A stretch of DNA of 64,000 bases from Ciona savignyi. Taxonomy: Eukaryota; Chordata; Ascidiacea; Phlebobranchia; Cionidae. The stretch is from assembly GCA_000149265.1 (NCBI GenBank), contig CH000225.1, positions 150,705 to 214,704 on the forward strand, written 5' to 3'. Shown one piece after another: positions 1 through 19,756 of this stretch; position 1 is the first letter of the stretch, and every line of letters begins with the position of its first letter. The position numbers and the translations under genes were made by a program. Under the pieces are notes generated by a model. That model made no database searches. It worked only from the letters and a program-made list of their open reading frames with translations, and was not told the origin of the DNA.

Positions 1-2937
1 GAATTATCTACCAAAGCGAGTTAGTAAGTTTACAAGGACCGGTCGGTTGTTCGATTCGCTATCGATAGAATTTATTTAAGCGATAACATTACTGTCAGGT
101 TTAGGTAGTTTTTAGTACATTGAGAAAAGGCCGTAAGAAATTTATATAGCTATAGTTTTAAGCTGTATTTTTTTGAATGAAGTTGACAGCCAATTCTGTT
201 GGATTTCTCCCTTTACATGACATGAGTTGAATGCCTGCTGTAAACACGGGACGTAAAAATATTGGAAGGCAATAGGTAAAGCAGTGATTTGTAAATGTTC
301 CATTATGGTTTAAAGCTTTAAAGTGTACATGACACCATCGACCTGAAAATCAAGATGTTCCCGTTAATTATTCGGTTCCCCTGTAAGTGGTTGGTAGCAC
401 GGTTCCCACGAAATGTCGCTTCCATCTGCAGCTACATGGTACCCGGTCGCTCCACATGCCCAGCACAGAGAGGCCTGAGATGAAATATATTGCGAAGCGT
501 TAGAAGTCAGTTCTAAATGTAAAACTAGTTTCCAAAAATTGGTTTATAGAACAAAGTAAATGCCCACGCGAAGATATTCGAATTGCGAATTGTTCGATTG
601 TTACTTTGCACAATTTTGTTTTCATATCATGGCCTAGGTGTGAAGTAGGTGTTACAAATATGGATTAAACGATTTTATGAACTAGAAGTAAGACCAGTCG
701 ATAAAGCTTAGAGAGGTGGGAGGGATGTTGAGGTATTTCGTCGTCAGCATGTCTTAGCAAGGAAGGTTTGTTATTTACCGAACTTATTGATTATAACTGG
801 GTAGAACAAAGAAGTTATCCAGCAAGAAAAAAATTATTACCAATCGTTACAAGGGATGTTTCGATATTTTAATTATGTTATCATATATCAAGGTATAGGC
901 ATATAGGTAGTTGCATGATTGATTTAAGTGGCCCCGTATACTAATTGGTCTGCAAACTAAGTTTCATTTTGTTCTAACCTTCCCACATATTTATTGTAGT
1001 GGTGAATAAGTTTTGCTTATAAATATGGGGAATTACCTCACAAAAGGGGAAAATGAACGTAGTTTTAACCGAAGTTTTTCGAAGCGGAGAAGTAAAAAGG
1101 ATAAACCACGAGATTACTGGAAAGGTATGTTCTGAAATGTATATTTCGTTGACAACAATACTGAACCAGAGAATGTACTGTCCAGGCTTGGAACTATGTG
1201 TATATATCTTGAAATTGTGTAAAAACGAATATTTACTGGCATTTCCATTTGTATCCATTCGCACTCTTTGTAGTCTGAGTACCCATCAACCACCATTGTC
1301 TACATTTGTCGCTCGTACGCCCTCGAATAGGCCGCACCCTTAACTACACATTGCATTATTATTTGCCTTTTAAACCTGGTCGGTCTTAAACATTGGATAA
1401 TTACGGGTTTCACAATGGAGTGTTTCGACACCGCCTTCCGTCTGTCTAGGAATGAGAATTAACTATTATAAGTGTTCTTCCCTAGTACTATAAGCAACTG
1501 TTTGCTGTATTAGCGTGGTTTTGGTACACTGTATTCTTTTTCGATTATTAAGTTGATATGGTTGCATGTTTTCATGCAAAATATGGTTATATTTTTTAAG
1601 CCAAATAGTAAAGACGTGCCATTGGATACGAACTGTTTCGGTGATATTTGATTTCAGATTATTGACCCAGTCATAGTATATCAAACAATGTCCATACCGC
1701 TATCGCGATATATATTGCGCCAATAGCTGAATAGTACTATTCTTTAACTGTTTTAAATGCTTATCTTAATAGTGTGATTGTTTATTTAATTGAAAAAAAT
1801 ATAATATTTATACGTTTTGGTTAATTGGACATAGCCGCACCCGGGTTTTAGTATACATGGTGATAAAAGATCATAACTGAATAATAACACTTTTAAGTCC
1901 TATATGCATTTTCATCATTGAAACATAAAAACCACATGAAACTCCTGTTTTGTTAGTTTCGATATAATCCATGACGATTTTCCAGTCAATTTAACTCTGT
2001 TTGTTTTGTAGTTCACACGGGTTCGTGTTGTGCGAAGCTCTATGTGATCTCTACAGCCATATTAGCTTTGTGGATATCGTGGTAATTCTCGCCCAAAATA
2101 CTTGCGGTTCCATTCCTTCTACCATTTCATTTTCAGTTTTATTTTTAAAACAAGGCCCAGCTTCCACGTTATGCTAGATGAATGCGGTGCATTGCAGTCC
2201 TCATTAAATTATGATGATAATGCGATTTGACAGGTGTGCCCGTTTGCATGAACCTAGTAGTGTGCATAAAAAAAACCGTTCCCACCGTCCACCGAACCCT
2301 TCCCGGGCCCGACTGCCCCAACCGCGCTTTACGTTGCTACTGGCAGCTTGATTCGATACACGTGATTACCACTTGCAGCCTTGCCAAGCACCTAAACACA
2401 GGCGATAATTGCACAAGCCACTGGTTAATCATCCACACGCCTAATTACCAAGACAAACGTTATAATCTTGCTTGCTTAAATATATGTTCAACCCCACGGT
2501 TGTCGTTCCACTCATTATCGTCACGTGTGAGATAACCCTCGTTCCTTGCAACTAACTTTAAAAAAAACGAATAGGTATTATAACAAATGAGCGGAAAGGT
2601 AATAAAGTAGAAGTGGAATTTCCTAATAAACCCCTCTCCCTGTGTGTGCTTTTATAATATTGTAAGAGCCTTAATCAACCAACGTGTCATATTGCTGTAC
2701 TTAATTAAACCGCGTACCGCCGCCTGCGTGATAGTGAAGTAGTTCCCATCAATAAGGACGAACTTTCGTTACTTTGAATGTATTTCGTTTCAACGTTTTC
2801 ATCACGAATTCCGGAGAAGAAATGGTGTAAACGACTTAGTTAAATCCACGAAGATAAAATAATGTCTGACAAGTTTGACCCCTTTACTAAACCTGTTCGT
2901 TGTAGTTTTCATTTCTATTAAAATCTTTACATCCCAG
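1..2937. other. Probable intron of the NHS-like gene, no exon recognised
   Basis: I see no coding segment that joins in phase to the first resolved exon at 2,938. That exon needs one nucleotide carried over from an upstream exon. A short open stretch at 1,053-1,124 ends at a GTATGT donor, but in phase 0, so it does not fit. The stretch is AT-rich with no clear repeat structure. It is most simply the end of a large first intron. Confidence 0.5.
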
Positions 2938-11430
<8,493 letters not shown>

Positions 11431-11435
<5 letters not shown>

Positions 11436-12479
11436 TCATCTTGAAACGTCATAAAACTTTGACGTTACATTGCCCAGCGATACGTGGAAAGGAGAAGGAC
11501 AAACACAAATGGGCGCTAGAGAGAAAGGACGTGCGCGTGAAACAGTTTATAATATTTCTATTTTCTATGGAATGTAATCGAACGTAAAAATCGATTCCTG
11601 ATTCTTTTATATTGTGCTAAACAAAAGCTATCGTTGCGTAATAAGACATGTAGTTTTACTGTGAGTGCCTGTCCTCGATAATTTTCATGTTTTGCACAAA
11701 TTTTCTGTAGAAGTTTAATTATTGCTGCTTTATACATTGGAACCGTGGAAATATGTCGAGAGTCCTTGTTTCATAGATATTTTAATTTCAAAATAAGTTC
11801 CGCGCAGGCACCTCGTAATTGATATTTCATATCCTGCTAACATGGTGGGCTGCTGCTTCGGAATGACCCACAATTGTATCACTGGATTTTTAATATCCAT
11901 TCAGTTAATCCGTTTGTGAGGCACTTTAGCAAAACACCAACTGAACCTATTAATTTAATAATCAGTTCTACTAAAGCTAATACAGTGGCACTGCAATAGC
12001 TCTGGTAATCTGACGGTTGGCGCCAATTAAAAGTGAAGGTTACTCGTATCGGAATTTCCATTGCCTTTTTGGGTGCTCCCAAAGTTAACCCTGAATATCC
12101 AGTCCTACGTCATCAATAGCTACCAATTGTGTAAAACATTTTTCGAAGGAGGTATACAGGTGGACATTTTATAACCAATTAGAACGATTTTAAAAATTAT
12201 AGAATTGATTGGTGACAACACCATCCTAAGTTTGAAACTTAGCCCTGTAGAAAAAGTCATTTGATGATTCCTTGTATGATGGCGGATGGGGAAACTCCGA
12301 TTTATTCAATCCCACGCATTTCGAGGCTCGGCACGTTTCAAATTATATAACCAACGGGACTATGGAAACTGTTTTGCAGAAGTGCAAGGGGAAACTCATA
12401 TATTGCAACATTGTTGGTTAAATACCAACTGGTTGATTTCTTGTGAAAATGATCACAATCTGCGAAGAGGCCTAGTTAT
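11431..12479. other. 3' flank of the NHS-like gene and intergenic DNA
   Basis: No AATAAA is obvious in the first few hundred bases after the stop. A short stretch near 11,985-12,023 resembles the body of the SINE-like family found at 51,965, 54,140 and 62,219, and may be a decayed copy. No coding exon was recognised. Confidence 0.4.
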
Positions 12480-12722
12480 ATGGGTCTCATTTGGAAAAAT
12501 GGGGCACATTGTTTTTTTTCGTCAAACGCTTAACAGCCATGACCTGTTGTCACGACATCTACCAGAAGGGATAATGGAAACGTAATGAAACTTGATCATT
12601 TGTTAGACAACACGGTCCATATATGCAGAAACCAAAATGTTGGTAAATATATTCTAGGAAATTCCCCTGAGACCAAAAAGAAACTAAAACGGTATTTTTC
12701 TAAAAAATTAGCTTCTTTTGAG

Positions 12723-13281
12723 CAGGGCCGGTTTTAGGCCGATTTGACCGATTAGATTAAATTGGGCCCCGCACCTTGAAGGGGCCCCGCGCTAACGGGG
12801 GTCTTTCTGTATTACGAGGTTTAAAATACTACTGAAACGTAAAATAAAAAGTGAAATAATATTCTCTCTGATAATATCAATTTGTTATGCATCGTAACTA
12901 AGTCAAATTTATATTTCGGTGTCTGCCTGTTACGTTATAATGCTTTCTATAGAATGCGAGATTGCTAAAGCCATTGACTTTGAAGTTATTTTGAATGACT
13001 TTGCTAATAAAAAGGCAAGAAAAGTCTTTTTCTGAAAAACTAAAGGTTAATTGCCTAATTTTCCTTTTTTTTGCTATTAAAAGTAAAACAATATATCGCA
13101 AATAAGCATCCACATTACCTTTAATTTGTTTTATAGTAAGTATTAAATGTCTATTTTTGTAGTTTGTATGTACTAGTATGTATATTATGATATATAAACA
13201 CCCATAAAATTTTGCTATGAATAGTAGGGGCCCCGCCATCACATTTCTAATTGGGCCCCGCGGTTCCTAGCACCGGGCCTG
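12723..13281 (+). mobile_element. hAT-type DNA transposon remnant with 8-bp target duplication
   Basis: The element starts CAGGGCCGGTTTTAGG and ends, on the opposite strand, CAGGCCCGGTGCTAGG, giving 16-bp imperfect terminal inverted repeats of the hAT type. It is flanked by a perfect 8-bp duplication CTTTTGAG at 12,715-12,722 and 13,282-13,289, the size made by hAT transposases. Removing the element and one duplication restores the CATAGCGC block of the host repeat. It carries the 3' end of a transposase frame, so it is an internally deleted, non-autonomous copy. Confidence 0.88.
12934..13035 (+). pseudogene. C-terminal remnant of a hAT transposase
   Basis: This frame reads LSIECEIAKAIDFEVIL and continues through a DFANKKARK block to a TGA stop. 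It matches the usual C-terminal tail of hAT transposases, the end of the dimerisation region (LSIE, then a DF-x-x-I core and a K-K/R-A-R-K finish). The frame is closed by a stop a short way upstream, so only the last 33 codons remain. It sits inside the hAT remnant in the same orientation. Confidence 0.75.
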
Positions 13282-15321
13282 CTTTTGAGCATAGCGCTAG
13301 AACACCTGCTCCAATTTTTTATCATATTTGGTAAAATGTTAGTGCGGTAGCCGCCACTGTACCAATGAGAAAAAAGAAATAAAATACCTAGGGAATTACC
13401 CTAAAAATTATGATTTGTTCCTAAATCATGATTGTGATAGGCGCGCCATGTCGCCCCGACATCTCCAACAAGGAGTCGTCAAATCAAATTAAAAAAGAAT
13501 TGTTGGATAACATGACCCAGATATGTAAAAACTAAAATTTATATACTAAACCCAGGGGAATTCCCCGAAGCCATAAAAAAACTAAATCGGGCTGTTTGGG
13601 GAATTTAGCTTCAGAGGTATTAATATAAAACAGTTGTGGTCAAATGTTCGTAAATCTAACACGATTTTTCTTTTTTAACTACACATGAAAAATAAATTTG
13701 GATTGATAACTATGGGACCCAAGCTTTTATGCTAGCAGAAACAAAACTATGGCAGTCCGGTTAAAACTTTTTGGAATGTTGGATAACATGGACCTAACGT
13801 GCACATATCTGACATTAACATATATTGTGTAATAACATGGATAACAAGATCGGATCGTTACCTTAGTGACCCATGCGTTTATGCTCGTGGTTCGAAACCA
13901 TAGGCTTTCCTACGTAGAGGAGTTATATCTCGTTTGATTATTAATTATGCAACTTTGCATTAATAACGCTAGAGATAGCTGGTGACTTATATCAAAAGTT
14001 ATTTAAGAATAAAAATTCAATAAAACTGTTTAAATGAAAAGTTTCGAAAGTATATATGTTACAGAATTCCTAAGGTTTCGCAGGACGCTGTCTTAACGGC
14101 CTACCTTTGGACCAATTACAAGGGCTTGCAACGTTTTCGCCTTATACAAACACTACTATTTACGAAACACGTATAAAACTAAAAAAATATATGCTATTTA
14201 AAAATACGTCTCAACAGTTTGCTAGCCAAGAGAGAACTGATTTTTGGAACTCAACTTCGAGGACATCATGAGCACGTGAATTAGCACAGCACCGAGCGTT
14301 AACTAGAGAGTGTCAACCACGTGTTTAACCACCACTATTTGTAAAACACATGTTGTATGAGATATATTCATGCTACTGCTGCAGGGTCCCTAACCACATT
14401 TTGTATTTTATACAATGAGTATGTAGTTTATTGTTTCTGCAAGCATAAACGCATGGGTCCCATAGTGATCAAACCAAACTTCTTCTCTATGTGTAGGTAA
14501 AAAAAGAACAATCGTGTTACATTTACGAAAGATTCACCACAAATGTTTTAAATTAAAGCTTTTTCTTCAAGTGTTGTATTAAAATGAAGCTAAATTCCTA
14601 AAACAGTCCGATTTAGATTTTGATGGGTTCGGGAAATTCCCCATGGGCTTAGTACATAGGTTTCTGTTTTTACATATGTGGGTGGCTAACGATCCAGCAT
14701 TTCACGAAATCTGATCAAAATTAGAGCAGCTGTTCAAACGCTATGGCCCGAAAAGCTAATTTTTTTAGAAAAATAACCGTTTTGGATTTTAACGTCTCAT
14801 GGGAATTCCCCTAGATTTATCACCCACAATTTTTCTACTGCGTATTTAGACCATGTTGTCTAACAAATGACCAAGTTTTGTTACTATTCCATTATTCCTT
14901 CTGGTAGATGTCAGGGCGTCATGCCATGCCTGTCACAATCATGATTTAAGAACAAAATCTTTTTTAGGATATTTCGCTAGATAAGTTTTTTTTAATTGTT
15001 AAATTAGTAGGTAATGCACTCACATTCCACCAAATCTGAATCAGATTGAAGCATCCGTTCAAGCGCCATGCCCAAAAAAGCTACTTTTTTAAAAAAAGTA
15101 CCGCTTTGGTGTTTAAAGCCCCCGGGGAATTCCCCTGAATTTATCACCCAAAATTTTGGTTTCTGTATATCTAGACCATGTTGTCTAACAAGTACCAAAG
15201 TTTAATTGCGATTCCATTTTTCCTTCCGGTAGATGTCGGGGCGACATGCCATGCCTGTCAAGCGTTTGACGAAGAAAAAAAAAGAAAAAAAAAAAAACTT
15301 TTTTTTTTAAATGGGACCCAT

Positions 15322-18300
15322 AATTAGTTAAATTCCCCGAGAGATAAAATCGTGCGTGTTAAAATAAGCAAGCAAGATAAAATGATTAAAAGGTGCAAAG
15401 GGTGTAAAATAAAAGGAAACAAACAAAAGGCGTAAAACAGTGTATAAAAATTGTATAAAAAGGTGTTGTTAAAAGTGTATAAAAGGTGTAGAAAATGTGA
15501 TAACGAAACAAACGAGCCCCCATGCGCGTTACATATATACTTTTTGCATTTCAAACATTAATGCGAGAAAACTTATTATTACATATATTTGCTGTTTGCT
15601 AATACTATCTTACAACTCGCGATTGGACTTTACTTTAGCAAATTATTCTCCGTATATCTTCAATACAAACTGGCCGCTCAAAAAGGGCTCTCACTTAAAA
15701 TCCTACCACAGGAAGTCCTAGAGTTTTCATAACTTGAAGATGAAGCTTGGATGTTCAACCTAATATCCCACCAAATTTAAAAAAAATAAGCTGGTACCTC
15801 TCCGAACATTGGGAAATTCTTCCCAACAAAACAGCTAGGGGATGCACAATTATCAACTTTATTACACGGAGCTCGTTTCACTCTCTTGCCGCGCATAGAG
15901 GTATTTTAATTGGTTATGCCATCTTTAAGATCTTGGAGTTTGAAGGTCTTGATGTTCTAATCGACATTGCTCACTTTTTCTTTTTTGGCCATCCTTTTTT
16001 TGCTCGCTATTTATTTATTTTTTTCTTATTTATTTTTTATTTATTTTAACATTTTATTTGTTTTGTTCTTATTTTGATATTTATGGTGCACTACTGTAGT
16101 ACCCCTTTTTCACACTCCTAAATAAGTATTAAATCAAACGTGTTAGTGTTATGCAATTTGTGTGTTATAATGAGAATATTTCATGTAAATATGCCCCGGT
16201 AAATGCGCTTGAAACTAATAGTATCATCTGACACAGGAATTTTATTTTAGGGTTTTTTTCTTTTTACACTGGTCCACGCTTTCGGGTCACACCTTTTCCT
16301 AAAACCGGCTCCCCCGCAGTACTGGTCGCGCTTTACCGCACACTTTTCTTAAGGGCTCTATATAGTTTTACCCTAATTAAATTTTGTTTGCTCAATATTG
16401 TTTATTTCGTCCAGGTTTGGTGGCCGCGTCCGCTATATTTATTAAATTATATCCTTTTTTATAATGACGTGTTTTAACGACTATTAATTTTGCCGTCTTT
16501 TCCTGTTCCTGTGTCGTGATTTTATTCCTTTGCCATTCTTACATATTGGGGCAAAAAATTAATAAACTGAACTAAAAACTAAACTTTTTCCAGCATCTTC
16601 CACCGTGATCTTTTATGTGTGTGAGAGATTGAGAGAAGAAGGCGAAACGAGAGTGGCGTAGTAAGGTTAAGCAAGTGCACAATAGTGTGTAGTAAAGCGA
16701 GATTGGACGCTTCGGCGATTTTGAGGGACAACAGGCGATTCTCGCTTCAGTGTAGTTGAGTGTCGGACGTGTTTCTAACAAGAGATGTTATTTTTCTGAT
16801 TATCCCTCCTCAGTAAAGGAGCTAGTCCATCACTACTAAGATCGAATTTTATTTTCATAAAAAATTTGCTGCAAGTCAGATTTCAAAAATGTTTGTTAAT
16901 TTTGGCGACAGCTTATGTATTCAGTGAAGTGTCTGCTCGCCCTACCAATCAATGCATCCTGTTAGGTATCGATACCGAAGAAGAAATAATAAATATTAGC
17001 TTAATAACAGTGCTGTTTGTCTAGTTTATCTCTATTCAGACTTATAGTAAACAAGTCAGTGGGTCGACGAATATTATTCTTTAATAATAAATATTATATT
17101 AAGTTTGTAATCAACAGTTACAACTTTGTGGAAACTTTAATAATAAATATTATAATATTGTAATATTTCGATATTAGAATTTGGATAAATGTTGACGTTT
17201 AAAACGGGCGCTAGGATTTGCCCCTGGGGTCATAATGCGTTTTCAATCGATTGTTCGCTCGCTGCAAGTTCCCATTGTTACGTCATTCGTTTCCATTCAA
17301 TCATTGTAAACAGCGTCCGTGACAAAACAAAATAATTATTTGCGCCTTCTTCCCATTGTTACGTAACTTTTTCGATTATTTGAAATCCGCAATGATTATG
17401 GAGTTGTACATATTTCGGATTTAAGTAGTTTTAAGAATATTTGAACTTTTCTCTTACTCCGCGATATTTTGTTTCCCTTATTGACGGTATTGGAAAACGA
17501 GAAAAAAGGGGTCATGGTACACTAAAATATCGAAATAAAAGATCATTTTAAATTAATAAAAATGTTAATTTATTTTAACTGTACCATCCCTGTTAAGAAA
17601 TAGGTCATATCTGATAAATATATTGGATTAAAATATAGATTTGTAGCTTCTTAAATCGAGCTCGTCAGGATATAATTTGCAATTGCTCGTTGTCATATTT
17701 AGTTACTTTAACCCAGGTACCAAGTTCGTAACCTTTTCTGGACAGTAATAGCTCGAAATTATGAAGCACTTAAGTGCGCCACCCGCTATTCAAGTCTGCC
17801 TGGGCACCGGAACATAAAGAGACACACCATTTCCTCCCAACCTTTGGCAATTTGGGTCAAAATTCCTTTAGCTGAAAGGATCTCACAAGAAATACTTGAA
17901 GTATCATTTAGAATCGGAATAGCTATAGCCTATGTATTCTTATTCTCAGCAAGTTGGTAGAGATAACAGCCACGAGAGTGCTTTTTGAGCAACATTATTA
18001 CCAGCAGTTTTCAAAAGCGCTGGATTAGTGAATGTAAAATGTTGAGAACAAAGTCCATTTCTCACATATCAATAATACGTTTGTGTGGAAAGTTTTAAAC
18101 AGTAAGTGTTTAATGCACAAGAAATAAAGGATTTGTTATCAGTTGAAGGGTCGAACATTCGGCTATAAATTCACGAACATTTAATATATTTCTGCACTAC
18201 TGAGTTTGCACTGCTGGGGAGAAAGTATACAGCCAGCCAGCTTGCCATTCTAAGAAATGGATCCTTCTGAGTGGACAAACACGCAAACTTTACGTCGCCT

Positions 18301-19756
18301 TAAAATAGCAGTTGTGCCTTCGATCATTTTCCTCGGATTACTGTGCTTGCAAACTTTTCAATACAAGATTTGTTAAATTTTGATATAAAGGCAATTTATT
18401 AAAGAGTGGCCCAGTATGTTGGTGAGCTTATTACACATGATTCATTTTTGTTTAATATTTTGATTTGCTTGTTTGGTGTCATAGGAATATAAGTGCACCG
18501 TGGTAGCAGGTTACATGAAGTGGTTAGCGTGGTTTTGTGTCAATAATATTTAGCTTTTTAGTCATAAATTTTACATGGACCGACAAAAAGGTTCAATTAT
18601 TGAGTTAGGTTGTACATTTCTAACAACTCTATTTTAAATCTTCGAGGCCAGCCGCACGGAAACTCTAATTTCGGTGATTTATCGCCGGGCCCTGCGGTTT
18701 TATTGCCGCCCAATCACCATGTAGAGAACCCGGGCAATTGCAATTAGATTGCCTGGGTGGTTCAAAACTTAATTGTGATTATAGCGAGACGGTGTCAGTG
18801 TTGCGATTTTAAAAATCTGGTAACTTGCTCATCATGGTTTAAATGGAAATAAATGTGTAACAGGGAGCAGGGTATCAACAATCACTTGAAACCGTATTTA
18901 CTTTACATTGATTGGTATCTTCTATAACTTAATATTTTAATTACTTTACTTATAGTAAATACCTATATCTATCGTTCATATGATATTATTATATCAGTAA
19001 ATTATTATTAAAATTTAAAAAGTGTTTGTTGTGGTGAGTAGTATCTTTAAGTTCATTATATAGGTCACGTGTGTTTGGGTTCGAGATGGTCAAGTGGTTT
19101 CTTGACCTGATTTTGACCTTGTCGTACATACAGTATGGTAGGAAGGTGCTATTGGAGTGTTTTATTTTTTTCCTGGCACTGTCGTTAGGCAGTACTGATC
19201 TCGCGGTTTGGAAAACAATGATCAATAAAAACTCCATCTATAATGTTATTAGAAGGAGCTGGAATTGTTAAGTTCAATGATATATGGAGTGGCATCGACC
19301 TAAAGCGATATTTTGTTTTGACTTAATGCGTAATTTAGATGTTCTATTAATTAATTGATGCTAAAAACGTAATTTGCCTAATCACCGCTGCTGTTGGTTG
19401 GGCAACACACAAGGAAAGCGTTTGGACAAAACAGTCGGTGTTAGTTGAAACCTGTTGAGTCGAAAATTACCCTCGCCCTATTAGAGAGTGCCTTCGGGCG
19501 AAGTAGAGCATAACGGCGAGAAACCTGAAATAAAAACGCCGCGAAATTTCTGCTCAACAGTCGTGTCAATTGTGGTTGTCCGTGTTTATGTAAATCTTAA
19601 CGTGATTATCTGCAGACGCCACAGTTGCGCAATGTGACGTAATACAATGCTTTGAAGTTGGATTGTTTCCTGCAACTCTGTTTGTTGTTCACAGTTTACC
19701 GAAGATATAGGACGATGCGTTGCGCCTGGTAGGACGTGCTACTTTGCTGAGGAAGA
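15322..19756. other. Intergenic DNA with low-complexity tracts, no gene recognised
   Basis: Between the foldback element and the EVA1C-like gene I see no supportable exon. The stretch holds T/A-rich low-complexity tracts (about 16,000-16,080), AATAATAAATATTAT repeats near 17,090 and 17,140, a repeat tail at 16,458-16,584, and a local inverted repeat at 18,726-18,766. Part of it should be the promoter of the EVA1C-like gene, but I cannot point to a specific site. Confidence 0.45.
16458..16584 (+). repeat. Dispersed repeat, possible LINE 3' tail (copy 1)
   Basis: The segment ends with TGCCATTCTTACATATTGGG followed by an A-rich AATAAACTGAACTAAA tail. A second, diverged copy with the same block order is at 57,387-57,496. 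A common 3' end with a simple-sequence tail is what non-LTR retrotransposons leave behind. No reverse transcriptase frame is visible upstream, so the class is a guess. Confidence 0.4.

Larger units (their letters stand above)
12480..15321. mobile_element. Foldback-like element: long inverted repeat built of tandem subunits
   Basis: The left end reads ATGGGTCTCATTT and the right end, on the minus strand, reads ATGGGTCCCATTT. The left arm (12,480 to about 13,760, interrupted by a hAT insertion) is repeated in inverted order on the right (about 14,390-15,321). The arms contain a ~330-bp subunit whose marks are CGTCAAACGCTT, CATGTCGCCCCGACATCTAC, a GACAACATGGTC-like block, GGGGAATTCCCC and CATAGCGCTTGAACGG. 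The left arm holds about one subunit plus a partial and the right about two plus a partial. The centre (13,760-14,390) has further imperfect inverted copies of ATGGGACCCA. No transposase ORF belongs to the element itself. The architecture resembles Foldback or Galileo-type DNA transposons; membership is inferred. The target duplication is not clear. Confidence 0.72.

Noticed and set aside
1053-1124. Short open stretch with ATG and a GTATGT donor as a first exon for the NHS-like gene
   Set aside because: It ends in phase 0 while the next resolved exon needs one carried base, and it shows no similarity to the WAVE-homology domain.
12286-12585. 99-codon plus-strand frame
   Set aside because: It runs across the terminus of the foldback element into its repeat unit and has no recognisable domain.
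12898-13242. 114-codon minus-strand frame inside the hAT element
   Set aside because: The opposite strand carries the transposase C-terminal remnant, so this is a shadow.
15747-16049. 100-codon plus-strand frame with hydrophobic end
   Set aside because: The hydrophobic end is a translated T/A low-complexity tract; no domain, no splice context.
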